From Bacteroidales bacterium (GTDB taxonomy: Bacteria; Bacteroidota; Bacteroidia; Bacteroidales; F082), in contig JAFYNJ010000008.1 in assembly GCA_017549805.1 (NCBI GenBank), positions 124,001 through 188,000 of the forward strand: a stretch of DNA of 64,000 nucleotides, given 5' to 3'. Shown piece by piece: positions 53,234-61,396 of the stretch (its first letter is position 1; each line of letters opens with the position of its first letter). The notes beneath the pieces were generated by a model. That model made no database searches and was not told where the DNA came from. It was given only the letters and a program-made list of their open reading frames with translations. Both the position numbers and the translations under genes were made by a program.

Positions 53234-53911
53234 ATGGAAGAGAAAAAATCACCAAAAGCGAATCTTGAGAACAAGAAATTGATGTTCACTCAGATCGGCT
53301 TGATTATCAGTTTAGCTGTGGCTTGGTTGGTATTCGAACTCAAGAGTTACGACAAACGCGAATTCGCCGACATCGGCAGAACCGTGGAAGTCCTTGACGA
53401 AGAAATGGTGGAAATCACCAAGCAGGATCAGCCCAAACCTCAACCTGTGGAAGTTCCTAAACAAACCACCCAGCTGACCATCGTGGAAGACGACGTTGAA
53501 GTTGAAGACGTCAACATCAACGCTGAAGTTGACCAAAACGAAGTCATCGAAGAGTATGTGGCTCCTGAAGTTGTAGAAGAAGAAGTCAGTGAACAGGAAG
53601 TCTTCACCATTGTGGAAGAGATGCCTGACTTCCCCGGAGGCGTTGCCAAGCTTTCCGAGTACCTCCAGAAGAACATCAAGTACCCCCAGATGGCCCGTGA
53701 AAGCGGCATCCAAGGTCGTGTGTTCGTTCAATTCGTAGTTGAACCAGACGGACATGTATCGAACGTCGCTGTGATGCGTTCACTCGGTGGTGGTTGCGAC
53801 GAAGAAGCTATGCGCGTTGTGAAAGCCATGCCGAAATGGAAACCTGGCAAACAGCGTGGCAAACCGGTGCGTGTAAGCTACATCCTGCCTGTCAACTTCA
53901 AGTTGCAGTAA
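53234..53911 (+). CDS. tonB: TonB family energy transducer
   Basis: The 225-residue protein has an N-terminal membrane anchor at about residues 19-37 (FTQIGLIISLAVAWLVFEL). A periplasmic linker rich in Pro, Glu and Val follows (QPKPQPVEVPKQ and a run of VEVEDVNI). The C-terminal domain spans about 135-225: FPGGVAKLSEYLQKNIKYPQ, GRVFVQFVVEPDGHVSNVAV and KWKPGKQRGKPVRVSYILPV. TonB links the ExbB/ExbD motor in the inner membrane to outer membrane receptors; both partner types occur in this window (exbBD at 58839-61188; receptors at 19004 and 5026). The nearest promoter-like site is TAATTTCG at 53186, one base off consensus. It ends one base from the convergent uvrC stop. Confidence 0.93.
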   Translation: MEEKKSPKANLENKKLMFTQIGLIISLAVAWLVFELKSYDKREFADIGRTVEVLDEEMVEITKQDQPKPQPVEVPKQTTQLTIVEDDVEVEDVNINAEVDQNEVIEEYVAPEVVEEEVSEQEVFTIVEEMPDFPGGVAKLSEYLQKNIKYPQMARESGIQGRVFVQFVVEPDGHVSNVAVMRSLGGGCDEEAMRVVKAMPKWKPGKQRGKPVRVSYILPVNFKLQ

Positions 53912-53912
53912 T

Positions 53913-55709
53913 CTAACAACGGAAATGGTCGAAGACTAACTTCGCCTTTGCCGGACCAATCAAGGAAGTCAAGCTTTCGAGCGAGGCTTCCTTGATTGCT
54001 TTTACGGACTTCAGTTCCAGCAACAGTTTCTCGGCCGTCGCCTTCCCGATACCCTTGATGTCGGCCATCTCCGAATGCATGAAACCCTTTTCGAATTGCT
54101 TGCGGTGATGCGTGATGGCGAAACGGTGCACCTCATCCTGGATGTGCGTCATCAGCCTGAAGATCTCTGAATCGGGCTTGATACCCACCTCCTTCGGAGG
54201 GAAGCCATAAAGCAGCTCACGGGTACGGTGCCTGTCGTCCTTGACCAATCCCGCGATGGCGATCTCCACATGCAGCTCGTCCTCGATTACCTGCCTGACG
54301 ACCTCCATCTGACCCTTGCCACCGTCAGTGACAATCAAGTTGGGCAAAGGCTTCTCTTCCTCCAATAGGCGCGAATAGCGGCGACGCACCACCTCTTTCA
54401 TTGAGGCATAGTCGTCGGCACCCACCACCGTCTTGATGTTGAAATGCCGATAGGCGCTCTTGTTAGGCTTGCCATTGACGAACTGCACCATGGCCGCCAC
54501 AGGATAGTCGCCCTGGAAGTTGGAGTTGTCGAAACACTCGATGATTTCAGGAACGACAGGCAGATGCAGCATCTCCTTGAGCTGGTTGAGCACCCGTTTC
54601 TGATGGCGCTCGGGATCCACCAGCGTGCGCTGTTTCTCCACATCCATCCTATATTGCAAGGCATTGCGGCGTGAGAGCTCCAAAAGCTTCATCTTGTCGC
54701 CTCGCTGGGGTACGGTGACTTCCACTTCGCCCAAGTCGAAGTCGAGTTTCATGGGCAACACCACCTCTTGCGATGACGACTCGAACTGCTGCCGCAAGTC
54801 GGTAACAGCAAACAAAAGCAGCTCCTCGGCCGACTCTTCCAACTTCCGCTTCATCTCCACGGTGTGCGACTGCACCACGGCCCCTTCGACCACCTTCATG
54901 TAGTTCACATAGAAGAGACTCTCGGAATCTACGTATGAGAATACATCCACGTTGTGGATGGTCGAGCTGACCACCGTGGAGCGGCTGCGGTAGTTCTCCA
55001 GCAATTCATATTTCTCCTTGATCACCTGTGCTTCCTCGAATTCCATCCTGGAGGCGTGGTCCATCATCTGGCTCTTCATCTCCTTGAGCACGCCCTGCAG
55101 GTTGCCTCGGATAATCTCCTTCACTTTCTGGATCATCTGCTGGTAGTCCTCACGGGAGACATTCCCCACGCACGAGCCCGCGCACTTGTGGATGTGATAG
55201 TCGAGACAAACACGGTATTTGCCTTTCTCGATGTTAGCCTCGGTCAAGGTGGTCTTGCAAGTGCGGATTTGATAGAGTTGACCCAATAGATCAAGGAGCA
55301 CATGGGCTGTACGAACCGAAGGATACGGTCCGTAGTAGTCCGACCCATCGTTGAGTTTACGGCGTGTCAGGAAAACCCTCGGGAAAGGCTCGTTTTTGAC
55401 GCAGATCCAAGGATAGGTCTTGTCGTCCTTGAGCATGATGTTGTAGCGCGGCTTGTACTGCTTGATGAGGTTGTTCTCAAGCAACAATGCCTCCGACTCC
55501 GACTCCACCACGATAAACTTGAAGTCGGCAATGCGGCTTACCAGAACCTTTGTCTTGCCCGTTTGCTCCTTGTTGAAATAGCTGGACACACGGCGCTTGA
55601 GGTTCTTCGCCTTACCCACATAGATGAGGTTACCGTCCTTGTCATAGTAACGGTAAACTCCCGGCTTATTGGGAATAGTGGCTAATATTGGTTTCAGGTC
55701 ACCTCTCAC
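53913..55709 (-). CDS. uvrC: Excinuclease ABC subunit C
   Basis: UvrC makes both incisions in nucleotide excision repair. The 598-residue protein has the GIY-YIG-type domain (GVYRYYDKDGNLIYVGKAKN), the UVR motif region (MEFEEAQVIKEKYELLENY), the RNase H-like domain with IECFDNSNFQGDYPVA and C-terminal helix-hairpin-helices (MADIKGIGKATAEKLLLELK). The frame can only begin at GTG 55709, which lies inside a heptamer array: the preceding in-frame stop is only six bases upstream. The array thus encodes the first residues MRGD. The upstream gene thiL ends in the same array, so the two are co-transcribed. Confidence 0.95.
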   Translation of the reverse strand: MRGDLKPILATIPNKPGVYRYYDKDGNLIYVGKAKNLKRRVSSYFNKEQTGKTKVLVSRIADFKFIVVESESEALLLENNLIKQYKPRYNIMLKDDKTYPWICVKNEPFPRVFLTRRKLNDGSDYYGPYPSVRTAHVLLDLLGQLYQIRTCKTTLTEANIEKGKYRVCLDYHIHKCAGSCVGNVSREDYQQMIQKVKEIIRGNLQGVLKEMKSQMMDHASRMEFEEAQVIKEKYELLENYRSRSTVVSSTIHNVDVFSYVDSESLFYVNYMKVVEGAVVQSHTVEMKRKLEESAEELLLFAVTDLRQQFESSSQEVVLPMKLDFDLGEVEVTVPQRGDKMKLLELSRRNALQYRMDVEKQRTLVDPERHQKRVLNQLKEMLHLPVVPEIIECFDNSNFQGDYPVAAMVQFVNGKPNKSAYRHFNIKTVVGADDYASMKEVVRRRYSRLLEEEKPLPNLIVTDGGKGQMEVVRQVIEDELHVEIAIAGLVKDDRHRTRELLYGFPPKEVGIKPDSEIFRLMTHIQDEVHRFAITHHRKQFEKGFMHSEMADIKGIGKATAEKLLLELKSVKAIKEASLESLTSLIGPAKAKLVFDHFRC

Positions 55710-55735
55710 CTCTCAACTTTCACCTCTCACCTTTA
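55701..55735. repeat. Heptamer array carrying the thiL stop and the uvrC start
   Basis: On the plus strand the units are ACCTCTC, ACCTCTC, AACTTTC, ACCTCTC and ACCTTTA in 7-base phase. Read in the gene direction they are AGGTGAG-like. The thiL stop (TGA, 55722-55720) and the uvrC GTG (55709-55707) both lie inside. The unit is the reverse orientation, relative to transcription, of those before priA and tatD. Confidence 0.9.
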
Positions 55736-56775
55736 AAATGGTCCCATCCCTGTGCCTTTAGCGGAATGACATGGTTGTCAGGCGTGATCAGCTCGGCGAT
55801 ACCCTTGTCGGCAGTCATGTAGCCGATCACCGTGACATCCTCGCTTATCTGTTGGATCTTCTCATAGTCTTTCTGGCTGATGGTGAAAAGCAACTCATAG
55901 TCCTCTCCCCCGTTCAGCGCCGCCACGCTGGGCACAATCTGGAAGTCCTTGGCGACCTTCGAAGTGGAAGGATCCAAAGGGATTTTGTTCTCATAAAGCT
56001 GGCATCCCACACCCGATTCCTTGCAGAGGTGCAGCACCTCCGAAGCCAATCCGTCGGAGATGTCGATCATCGAGGTCGGCTTGATGCCGAGTTCTTTCAA
56101 TCGGGCGATGACGTCCTTGCGTGCCTCAGGCTTCAGCTGGCGTTCCAGCACATAGTCGAAGCCTTGCAGCTGGGGCTGCATATTGGGATTGGCCAGGTAT
56201 TCCGCCTTCTCCCTTTCGAGGATCAGCAGACCCATATAGGCACCGCCGAGGTCACCGCTTACACATAAGAGATCGTTGGGCTGGGCGCCGCTACGATACA
56301 CTACATCTTCCTCCTTGGCCATGCCGATCACCGTGATGGAGATCATCAGTCCCGAGCGACTTGAGGTGGTGTCGCCACCGACAAGGTCAACCCCATAGGT
56401 CTCGCATGCCAGACGGATGCCGGCATAAAGTTCCTCCAAGGCCTCCACCGAATACCGGTTCGAGATGCCTAGGCCCACCACAATCTGGGTAGGAGTTCCG
56501 TTCATGGCATAGATGTCGGAGAAGTTGACCACTGCCGCCTTGTAGCCGAGATGCTTTAAGGGTGTATAGGTCATGTCGAAATGAACTCCTTCAAGCAGGA
56601 GATCCACCGACACCAAGGTGCGATAGCCTTCATGGTTGATGACGGCAGCATCGTCGCCAACGCCTTTCAACGAAGAGGCATTGCGTAACGGGAAATCCTC
56701 CGTCATCCTGTCGATAAGCCCAAACTCGCCCAAGTCATTGAGTTCGGTGCGTTCAAGATCTTTATTGTCTTCCAT
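55720..56775 (-). CDS. thiL: Thiamine-monophosphate kinase
   Basis: ThiL phosphorylates thiamine monophosphate to thiamine diphosphate, the active cofactor. The 351-residue protein shows LGEFGLIDRMTEDF, GDDAAVINHEG, the metal-binding VVNFSDIYAMNGTPTQIVV, DLVGGDTTSSRSG and MIDISDGLASEVLH, all typical. The ATG at 56775 is chosen over 56796; either overlaps the end of the CPBP gene (by 14 or 35 bases). The last residues GER and the stop are supplied by the heptamer array shared with uvrC. Other thi genes are absent from the window. Confidence 0.94.
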   Translation of the reverse strand: MEDNKDLERTELNDLGEFGLIDRMTEDFPLRNASSLKGVGDDAAVINHEGYRTLVSVDLLLEGVHFDMTYTPLKHLGYKAAVVNFSDIYAMNGTPTQIVVGLGISNRYSVEALEELYAGIRLACETYGVDLVGGDTTSSRSGLMISITVIGMAKEEDVVYRSGAQPNDLLCVSGDLGGAYMGLLILEREKAEYLANPNMQPQLQGFDYVLERQLKPEARKDVIARLKELGIKPTSMIDISDGLASEVLHLCKESGVGCQLYENKIPLDPSTSKVAKDFQIVPSVAALNGGEDYELLFTISQKDYEKIQQISEDVTVIGYMTADKGIAELITPDNHVIPLKAQGWDHFKGER

Positions 56776-57622
56776 ATCTTTTATTGAATTTTGCACTTAA
56801 AACGATCAATCCTACGGTCACGATTAGACTGGCTAAGAGCACCCACACGCTGTCGGTGGCTCCGAAATGCTCAACATCCATATCGATTCCGTTTTTGTAT
56901 TGGAAATAGGACACCACGACAGCCGCACCATTGTTGAAGAAGTGCATTAGGATGCTTGTCCAAAGGGAACCCGAATAATAGAACAAGTAACCCAAAATGA
57001 GGCCGAGGAACATGCGTGGCAGGAAACCGTAAAACTGGAAATGGATGAAAGAGAAGATAAAAGCGGAAAGCCATACCGCCACGTGTGCATTGCATCTCCT
57101 TGACAAAGCCTGTTGCAACACACCGCGGAAAGTCAACTCCTCCCCGATGGCTGGAATCAAGGCGATGACCAGCAGGTTGAAGAGCAAGCCGCCAAAGGTA
57201 TCTACCTCAAGCATACGTTCTGTCAAGTCGCCCGCAGTGTCTTCCAGTTGTTTCAGCAAGGCTTCGAGCGACTCAAAAGCGGTACCGAAGTCCATCTTCT
57301 CGTTCCACGAAGTCAAAAGGTTGGTCAAAGGCAGGGAGACGACCATCAAGACGACACCGATGAGCAGCATCCATGCCATGTTGGGCTTGCGGAAGCCCAG
57401 TCGGCGCATGGGCTGGTTACGTGTGATCGCATAGAGGATGATGGGCGGAACGATGAATATCAGGGTGGAACTGATGCCTTGGCTGATTTTCATCTGGGTA
57501 ATGTCGCCCATAAAAAACAGGGTGATTCCTGTGCCGATCAAGGCACATAGTAGCAGGGCAAACAGATACACGAAGATCCGAAATCCCAGCGACGACCTCA
57601 GGTTTTTCTTGAATTCATCCAT
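56762..57622 (-). CDS. CPBP family intramembrane metalloprotease
   Basis: The 286-residue membrane protein has about seven hydrophobic helices and the three CPBP (Abi) motifs: EELTFRG at about residues 161-167, the HFQFYGFLPRM histidine near 194, and HFFNN near 227. CPBP proteases include eukaryotic CAAX-processing Rce1 and many bacterial proteins of unknown substrate; bacteriocin self-protection is one known role, but there is no bacteriocin gene nearby. It is the first gene of a thiL-uvrC transcript. Its promoter is back to back with that of dusB. Confidence 0.92.
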   Translation of the reverse strand: MDEFKKNLRSSLGFRIFVYLFALLLCALIGTGITLFFMGDITQMKISQGISSTLIFIVPPIILYAITRNQPMRRLGFRKPNMAWMLLIGVVLMVVSLPLTNLLTSWNEKMDFGTAFESLEALLKQLEDTAGDLTERMLEVDTFGGLLFNLLVIALIPAIGEELTFRGVLQQALSRRCNAHVAVWLSAFIFSFIHFQFYGFLPRMFLGLILGYLFYYSGSLWTSILMHFFNNGAAVVVSYFQYKNGIDMDVEHFGATDSVWVLLASLIVTVGLIVLSAKFNKRYGRQ

Positions 57623-57642
57623 GACAAAGTCCTTTTAAAATG

Positions 57643-57650
57643 CAAAAGTA
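57643..57650 (-). promoter_or_regulatory. Bacteroidota -7 element for the CPBP-thiL-uvrC transcript
   Basis: The minus strand reads TACTTTTG followed by CATT, 20 bases before the ATG. It lies 2 bases from the dusB element. Confidence 0.6.
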
Positions 57651-57652
57651 CG

Positions 57653-57660
57653 TATTTTTG
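57653..57660 (+). promoter_or_regulatory. Bacteroidota -7 element for dusB
   Basis: TATTTTTG followed by CAAC, 16 bases before the dusB ATG. Because it is so close to the opposite element, the two RNA polymerases cannot bind at the same time. Confidence 0.6.
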
Positions 57661-57676
57661 CAACAAAATTCATCTG

Positions 57677-58651
57677 ATGTACAAGATTGCCAACTTGGAA
57701 TTCGATCATTATCCCCTGCTGCTGGCTCCCATGGAGGATGTCTCCGACCCGCCGTTCCGCCATGTGTGCAAGCTGTTCGGGGCCGATCTGGTCTATTCCG
57801 AGTTCATCTCGTCCGACGGCTTGATCCGCGATAGCGTGAAAAGCATCAAGAAGTTGGATTTCGATGAGTTTGAAAGACCCTTCGGGGTACAGATCTTCGG
57901 CAATGCCGTCGAGCCTATGGTGGAGGCGGCACGATATGCCGAGACCGCCCATCCCGACTTGATCGACATCAACTTCGGGTGTCCCGTGAAGAAGGTGGCT
58001 TCGAAAGGTGCCGGCTCGGGTATTATGAACGACATCCCCAAGATGGTGGCCATTGCGGAGGCGGTGGTGAAGGCGGTCAACATCCCCGTGACGGTAAAGA
58101 CCCGGTTGGGCTACGACGAGCAACACAAGGAGATTGTGGACATTGCCGAACGCCTGCAGGATGTGGGTATTGCCGCCCTGACCATTCACGGCCGGCTGCG
58201 CACCACCAAATACAGTGAGCCTGCCGACTGGACTTTGATCGGTGCGGTAAAGAACAATCCCAGGATGCGCATCCCCATCATCGGTAACGGCGACGTGGTG
58301 GATGGTCCGAGTGCCAAACATTACAAGGACACCTACGGTGTGGATGCCTTAATGATCGGACGCGCCACCTACGGCAATCCTTGGATCTTCAAGGAGATCA
58401 GGCATTATTTAGAGACTGGCGAGGAGCTGTCCAAGCCCGACGTGAAGGAACGCGTTCGCATCGCCAAGATGCAGCTGGAGCGTTCCGTTGACTGGAAAGG
58501 CGAACACATCGCCGTGATGGAGATCCGCAAGCATTGGAGCTCCTATTTCAAGGGATATCCTGGCTTCAAGCCTTTCAAGATGCAGTTGATGGAAGCCAAG
58601 ACGGCGGGTGAGGTCGTGGAAATCTTGGAAGATATTGGGAGGAAGTATTAG
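57677..58651 (+). CDS. dusB: tRNA-dihydrouridine synthase B-like
   Basis: Dus enzymes reduce uridines in the tRNA D-loop with FMN. The 324-residue TIM barrel starts LLLAPMEDVSDPPFRHVC and has the catalytic cysteine (about residue 102) in DINFGCPVKKVASKGAGSG. It continues with VTVKTRLGYD, LTIHGRLRTTKYSEPADW and MIGRATYGNPWIF, all diagnostic. A tRNA gene follows 51 bases downstream, with its own promoter. Assignment to the DusB branch is by general similarity. Confidence 0.94.
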   Translation: MYKIANLEFDHYPLLLAPMEDVSDPPFRHVCKLFGADLVYSEFISSDGLIRDSVKSIKKLDFDEFERPFGVQIFGNAVEPMVEAARYAETAHPDLIDINFGCPVKKVASKGAGSGIMNDIPKMVAIAEAVVKAVNIPVTVKTRLGYDEQHKEIVDIAERLQDVGIAALTIHGRLRTTKYSEPADWTLIGAVKNNPRMRIPIIGNGDVVDGPSAKHYKDTYGVDALMIGRATYGNPWIFKEIRHYLETGEELSKPDVKERVRIAKMQLERSVDWKGEHIAVMEIRKHWSSYFKGYPGFKPFKMQLMEAKTAGEVVEILEDIGRKY

Positions 58652-58669
58652 CGTTTCCAAAAATAATTG

Positions 58670-58677
58670 TATTTTTG
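58670..58677 (+). promoter_or_regulatory. Bacteroidota -7 element for the CAT-anticodon tRNA
   Basis: TATTTTTG followed by CATCG lies 25 bases before the tRNA. Confidence 0.55.
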
Positions 58678-58702
58678 CATCGCAATCCCGCGAGGGCATT
58701 GC

Positions 58703-58776
58703 GGTCCCATAGCGCAGTTGGTTAGAGCAACTGACTCATAATCAGTAGGTCCTAGGTTCAAGCCCTAGTGGGACCA
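58703..58776 (+). tRNA. tRNA with CAT anticodon (probably elongator Met)
   Basis: A 74-base cloverleaf can be drawn. The acceptor stem is GGTCCCA with TGGGACC; the anticodon stem ACTGA/TCAGT has loop CTCATAA (anticodon CAT); the T arm is CTAGG, TTCAAGC, CCTAG; the discriminator is A. The D stem GCGC/GAGC contains one G-A mismatch. The CCA end is not encoded. CAT could mean elongator methionine or, after lysidine modification, isoleucine for AUA; the initiator is excluded because the first base pair is normal (G-C). No fixed mark decides between the two. Confidence 0.93.
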
Positions 58777-58782
58777 CGGAAA

Positions 58783-58814
58783 ACAAAAAAAGGATGCCTT
58801 TCGGCATCCTTTTT
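58783..58814. terminator. Bidirectional terminator between the tRNA and exbD
   Basis: An A-rich tract precedes AGGATGCC (58791-58798), TTTC loop and GGCATCCT (58803-58810), then TTTT. The stem has 8 perfect pairs. It ends the tRNA transcript on the plus strand and, on the minus strand, the exbB-exbD operon transcript. Confidence 0.9.
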
Positions 58815-58838
58815 AGTTTCGCGGCAGAGATGAACCGC

Positions 58839-59306
58839 TTAGTTTTCCAAAGCGCTACCCTTGAGTGTCGTGTAGTTGATACGGAAGGCACCAACCTTAC
58901 GGAGCTCCTGTTTCACGTCGGTGACGATACCCATACGGGTCTCTTTGTGCACCTTCAGTGCGGTAGTCATCAAAGGACGGTCGGCCTCATTGCGAGCTTC
59001 ACGTTCCTGAAGCACCCAGTCGGCGATGTCGTCGGGACGGGCGAACTGGTCGTTCAGCTGGATACGCGACTCGGTACCGAGTTTGGCATCACGCGGAGGG
59101 CCGATGTAGATGGAACTCACCAAAGCTTTCTTTTCGAGTTTGGCAATTTCGGTTGCCTTAGGCATGGCGGTCTTGACTTTCAGCTCCACATCACGCATTG
59201 AAGTGGTGATCATAAAGAAGAAGATCAACATGTAAACGATGTCGGGCAGTGACGAGGTGCTCACTTGCGGCACTTCCTTTTTGCCTCCTTTTTTGAATTT
59301 ACCCAT
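58839..59306 (-). CDS. exbD: ExbD/TolR family biopolymer transport protein (second copy)
   Basis: The 155-residue protein has a short cytoplasmic N-terminus rich in lysine, a membrane helix at about residues 20-40 (SSLPDIVYMLIFFFMITTSM) containing the Asp of the proton path, and a periplasmic domain. It is the last gene of a four-gene unit exbB, 4TM protein, exbD, exbD. With two different ExbD proteins in one operon, as in other Bacteroidota, a mixed stator is possible. It should power TonB-dependent uptake, or gliding-like or secretion machinery. A terminator follows. Confidence 0.92.
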   Translation of the reverse strand: MGKFKKGGKKEVPQVSTSSLPDIVYMLIFFFMITTSMRDVELKVKTAMPKATEIAKLEKKALVSSIYIGPPRDAKLGTESRIQLNDQFARPDDIADWVLQEREARNEADRPLMTTALKVHKETRMGIVTDVKQELRKVGAFRINYTTLKGSALEN

Positions 59307-59323
59307 AGTTCAATCCTCCATTA

Positions 59324-59887
59324 TTAATGTACTTCAACAGGTTCAGCTTCACTGACACGTACAGGAACAGCTTCGCTAACTGCTTTGGTTTGGTCTTCAT
59401 TGAGCTGGTCGAGATGTTTGTGGAAGTGTTTCCAAGCCATCTCCTCCTTCAACTCATTGAAGGCGCGTGCCAGCTCATTCTGCACACTGATATACATAGC
59501 ATACGATGTACCACGGTCGTTCTGCAGTGAGATCACGCCTTTCGACATCATGATTTCGCCGAGGAGCTCGATTGTCTTGGGCTCCACTTCCGGAGCGGTT
59601 TCATCGCCCGGGCGCGGGGTCATGAAGTTCTTGGCGTCATCCTTCAGCAGGGAGATGTCCGAAGGACGGCCGTTGACCATCAGCTTGTTATTCTTGTTAA
59701 TCAAAACATTCATCACGTTTCTTTCCTTGACCTTGACGTCATCGTCGTTCTGTTCCACCGGAGGGGGCAGACGACGGGTGATACCGTAGTCCACGTCCAT
59801 GGAGGTGGTCATCAGGAAGAAACACAACAGCAAGAATGCTATGTCAGCCTGCGAACTAGAATTGATTTCCGGAGTTTTCTTGGCCAT
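59324..59887 (-). CDS. exbD: ExbD/TolR family biopolymer transport protein (first copy)
   Basis: The 187-residue protein begins TPEINSSSQADIAFLLLCFF, the usual ExbD helix with the proton-path Asp, then has the periplasmic domain (VLINKNNKLMVNGRPSDISL). The C-terminal 30 residues (VSEAVPVRVSEAEPVEVH) are acidic and proline/valine-rich and look disordered. It lies 12 bases downstream of a small 4TM protein and 17 bases before the second exbD. It differs clearly from the second copy, so this is not a recent duplicate. Role as for the operon. Confidence 0.92.
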   Translation of the reverse strand: MAKKTPEINSSSQADIAFLLLCFFLMTTSMDVDYGITRRLPPPVEQNDDDVKVKERNVMNVLINKNNKLMVNGRPSDISLLKDDAKNFMTPRPGDETAPEVEPKTIELLGEIMMSKGVISLQNDRGTSYAMYISVQNELARAFNELKEEMAWKHFHKHLDQLNEDQTKAVSEAVPVRVSEAEPVEVH

Positions 59888-59898
59888 GATGAAATGTT

Positions 59899-60354
59899 TT
59901 ATTTACCTGATCTGATAACTGAATAGAGAATAGTGATGATGCTAACTCCAAGTGTAATATAGAAGAAGTTGAGGCCCCATTCGACCAATCCGTGGGTTCT
60001 GCCTGAATAAACATGCTCACCTGTGGGATATTCAACGCCGAAGCTGCCTCTTGACATGATGTAAGCTACAACTCCAATAACAATGATTGCACCGATGGCA
60101 ACCAAAATCTTCTTAAAGTTAACGCCTTTGATCATAGCTGTGACAACCACAGAGATGAGGGCGACAACAATACCAAGAATAATCAGGATGTAGCCCCAAT
60201 TCAGGAATAAATCGGCGCGAGGAGTGGGTTCACCATGTTCAAAGTTCGGCTTGATCGTACCCACGACGAGGTAGAACAGAACCGCGATGACAACGGTGAT
60301 TGCAGCCAATGCGACGAATACCCATTTCGAAATATTGGATGACTTGCCGTTCAT
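59899..60354 (-). CDS. Four-helix membrane protein in the exb operon
   Basis: The 151-residue product has four predicted membrane helices: about 12-30 (VFVALAAITVVIAVLFYLV), 52-72 (WGYILIILGIVVALISVVVT), 82-100 (ILVAIGAIIVIGVVAYIMS) and 128-146 (FFYITLGVSIITILYSVI). The loop between the third and fourth carries SFGVEYPTGEHVYSGRT. It has no known catalytic motif. It lies 12 bases after exbB and 11 bases before exbD, on the same strand, so it is co-transcribed and probably part of, or an assembly factor for, the Exb motor. The family function is unknown to me. Confidence 0.8.
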   Translation of the reverse strand: MNGKSSNISKWVFVALAAITVVIAVLFYLVVGTIKPNFEHGEPTPRADLFLNWGYILIILGIVVALISVVVTAMIKGVNFKKILVAIGAIIVIGVVAYIMSRGSFGVEYPTGEHVYSGRTHGLVEWGLNFFYITLGVSIITILYSVIRSGK

Positions 60355-60366
60355 GATTATTACTTT

Positions 60367-61188
60367 TTATTTGTTGTTGTACTTAACGAGGATGTCCATG
60401 AAGCTGATGGAAGCGTCTTCCATGTCGCTCGTGATCTTTTCGATTTTGGATGCAATGAAGTTGAAGAAAATCTGAAGGATGATAGCGGCGATCAGACCGA
60501 ACACGGTGGTCAACAGAGCGACCTTCATACCGGAGGCAACGACCGTCGGGCTCATGTCACCAGCAGCGGCGATAGCGTCGAATGCGGAGATCATACCGAT
60601 AACGGTACCCATAAATCCGAACATAGGAGCCAAGCTGATGCAGAGGCCGATCCAGCTCAAACCGCTTTCAAGTTTACCAGCGGCAACGGCACCGTAGGAG
60701 ACGAGTGACTTCTCGACTTCGTCCAGCGACTGACCGTCCTGATAACGGATGAGACCTTGGGTGAAGATGCTGGCCACAGGACCGCGGGTGTCCTTGCAGA
60801 GCTGTTTGGCACCTTCAACGTCGCCAGCCTTCATCTTCTCTTCGATACCGGCGAGAAGCTTCTTGGAATTGGCGTCAGCCATGGTCAGATAGATGATTCT
60901 CTCAATGGAGATGGCCATACCAAGCAGCAAGATGACCAACACGATGCCCATGAAGCCAGGACCGCCATCGATGAATTGTTTCTTGATGACCTCACGGAAG
61001 GTGGTAGGACCTTCAGCGGGAGTGAGTTCGGTAGTAGCGGCAGCCTCTTCAACTGCAGGAGCTACGGTTTCAGCAACCTGTTCGGTAGCTGCTTCTTCTG
61101 GTTGAGCTTGCTCTTCTTGAGCAAAGAGATTGCTGATTCCAAATGTCATAAAACCAACAATCGTGAGGAAAGCAATTAATTTTTTCAT
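60367..61188 (-). CDS. exbB: ExbB/TolQ/MotA family proton channel protein
   Basis: The 273-residue protein has an unusual start for the family: a cleavable-looking signal (MKKLIAFLTIVGFMTFGISNLFAQ) and an Ala/Glu/Pro-rich stretch to about residue 65. ExbB helices follow: first helix about 79-98 (GFMGIVLVILLLGMAISIER), then the paired helices GAVAAGKLESGLSWIGLCIS and VVASGMKVALLTTVFGLIAA. The motif GFMGTVIGMI is diagnostic. This long N-terminal form is common in Bacteroidota. It is the first gene of the exb operon and would supply energy to TonB at 53234. Confidence 0.93.
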   Translation of the reverse strand: MKKLIAFLTIVGFMTFGISNLFAQEEQAQPEEAATEQVAETVAPAVEEAAATTELTPAEGPTTFREVIKKQFIDGGPGFMGIVLVILLLGMAISIERIIYLTMADANSKKLLAGIEEKMKAGDVEGAKQLCKDTRGPVASIFTQGLIRYQDGQSLDEVEKSLVSYGAVAAGKLESGLSWIGLCISLAPMFGFMGTVIGMISAFDAIAAAGDMSPTVVASGMKVALLTTVFGLIAAIILQIFFNFIASKIEKITSDMEDASISFMDILVKYNNK

Positions 61189-61233
61189 GATTTAGTTTAA
61201 TGTTGTGATTACAAATAATTTCTGTTCAGTCAG

Positions 61234-61321
61234 CGGAGAGAGCGGGATTCGAACCCGCGGTACCCTTTTGGAGTACACACACTTTCCAGGCGTGCTCCTT
61301 AAACCACTCGGACATCTCTCC
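61234..61321 (-). tRNA. tRNA-Ser (GGA anticodon)
   Basis: An 88-base class II tRNA is read on the minus strand. The acceptor stem is GGAGAGA with TCTCTCC; the anticodon loop CTGGAAA gives anticodon GGA; there is a long variable arm and the T arm CGGGTTCGAATCCCG. Discriminator is G as expected for serine. The CCA end is not encoded. It lies in the gap between exbB and ansA. Confidence 0.95.
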
Positions 61322-61396
61322 AAGAAAAATCGTTGCCAAAATTACATAATTTTTTGTTTGAAAAACCAAGACAACCGCATTTTTTTTGCAAACATC

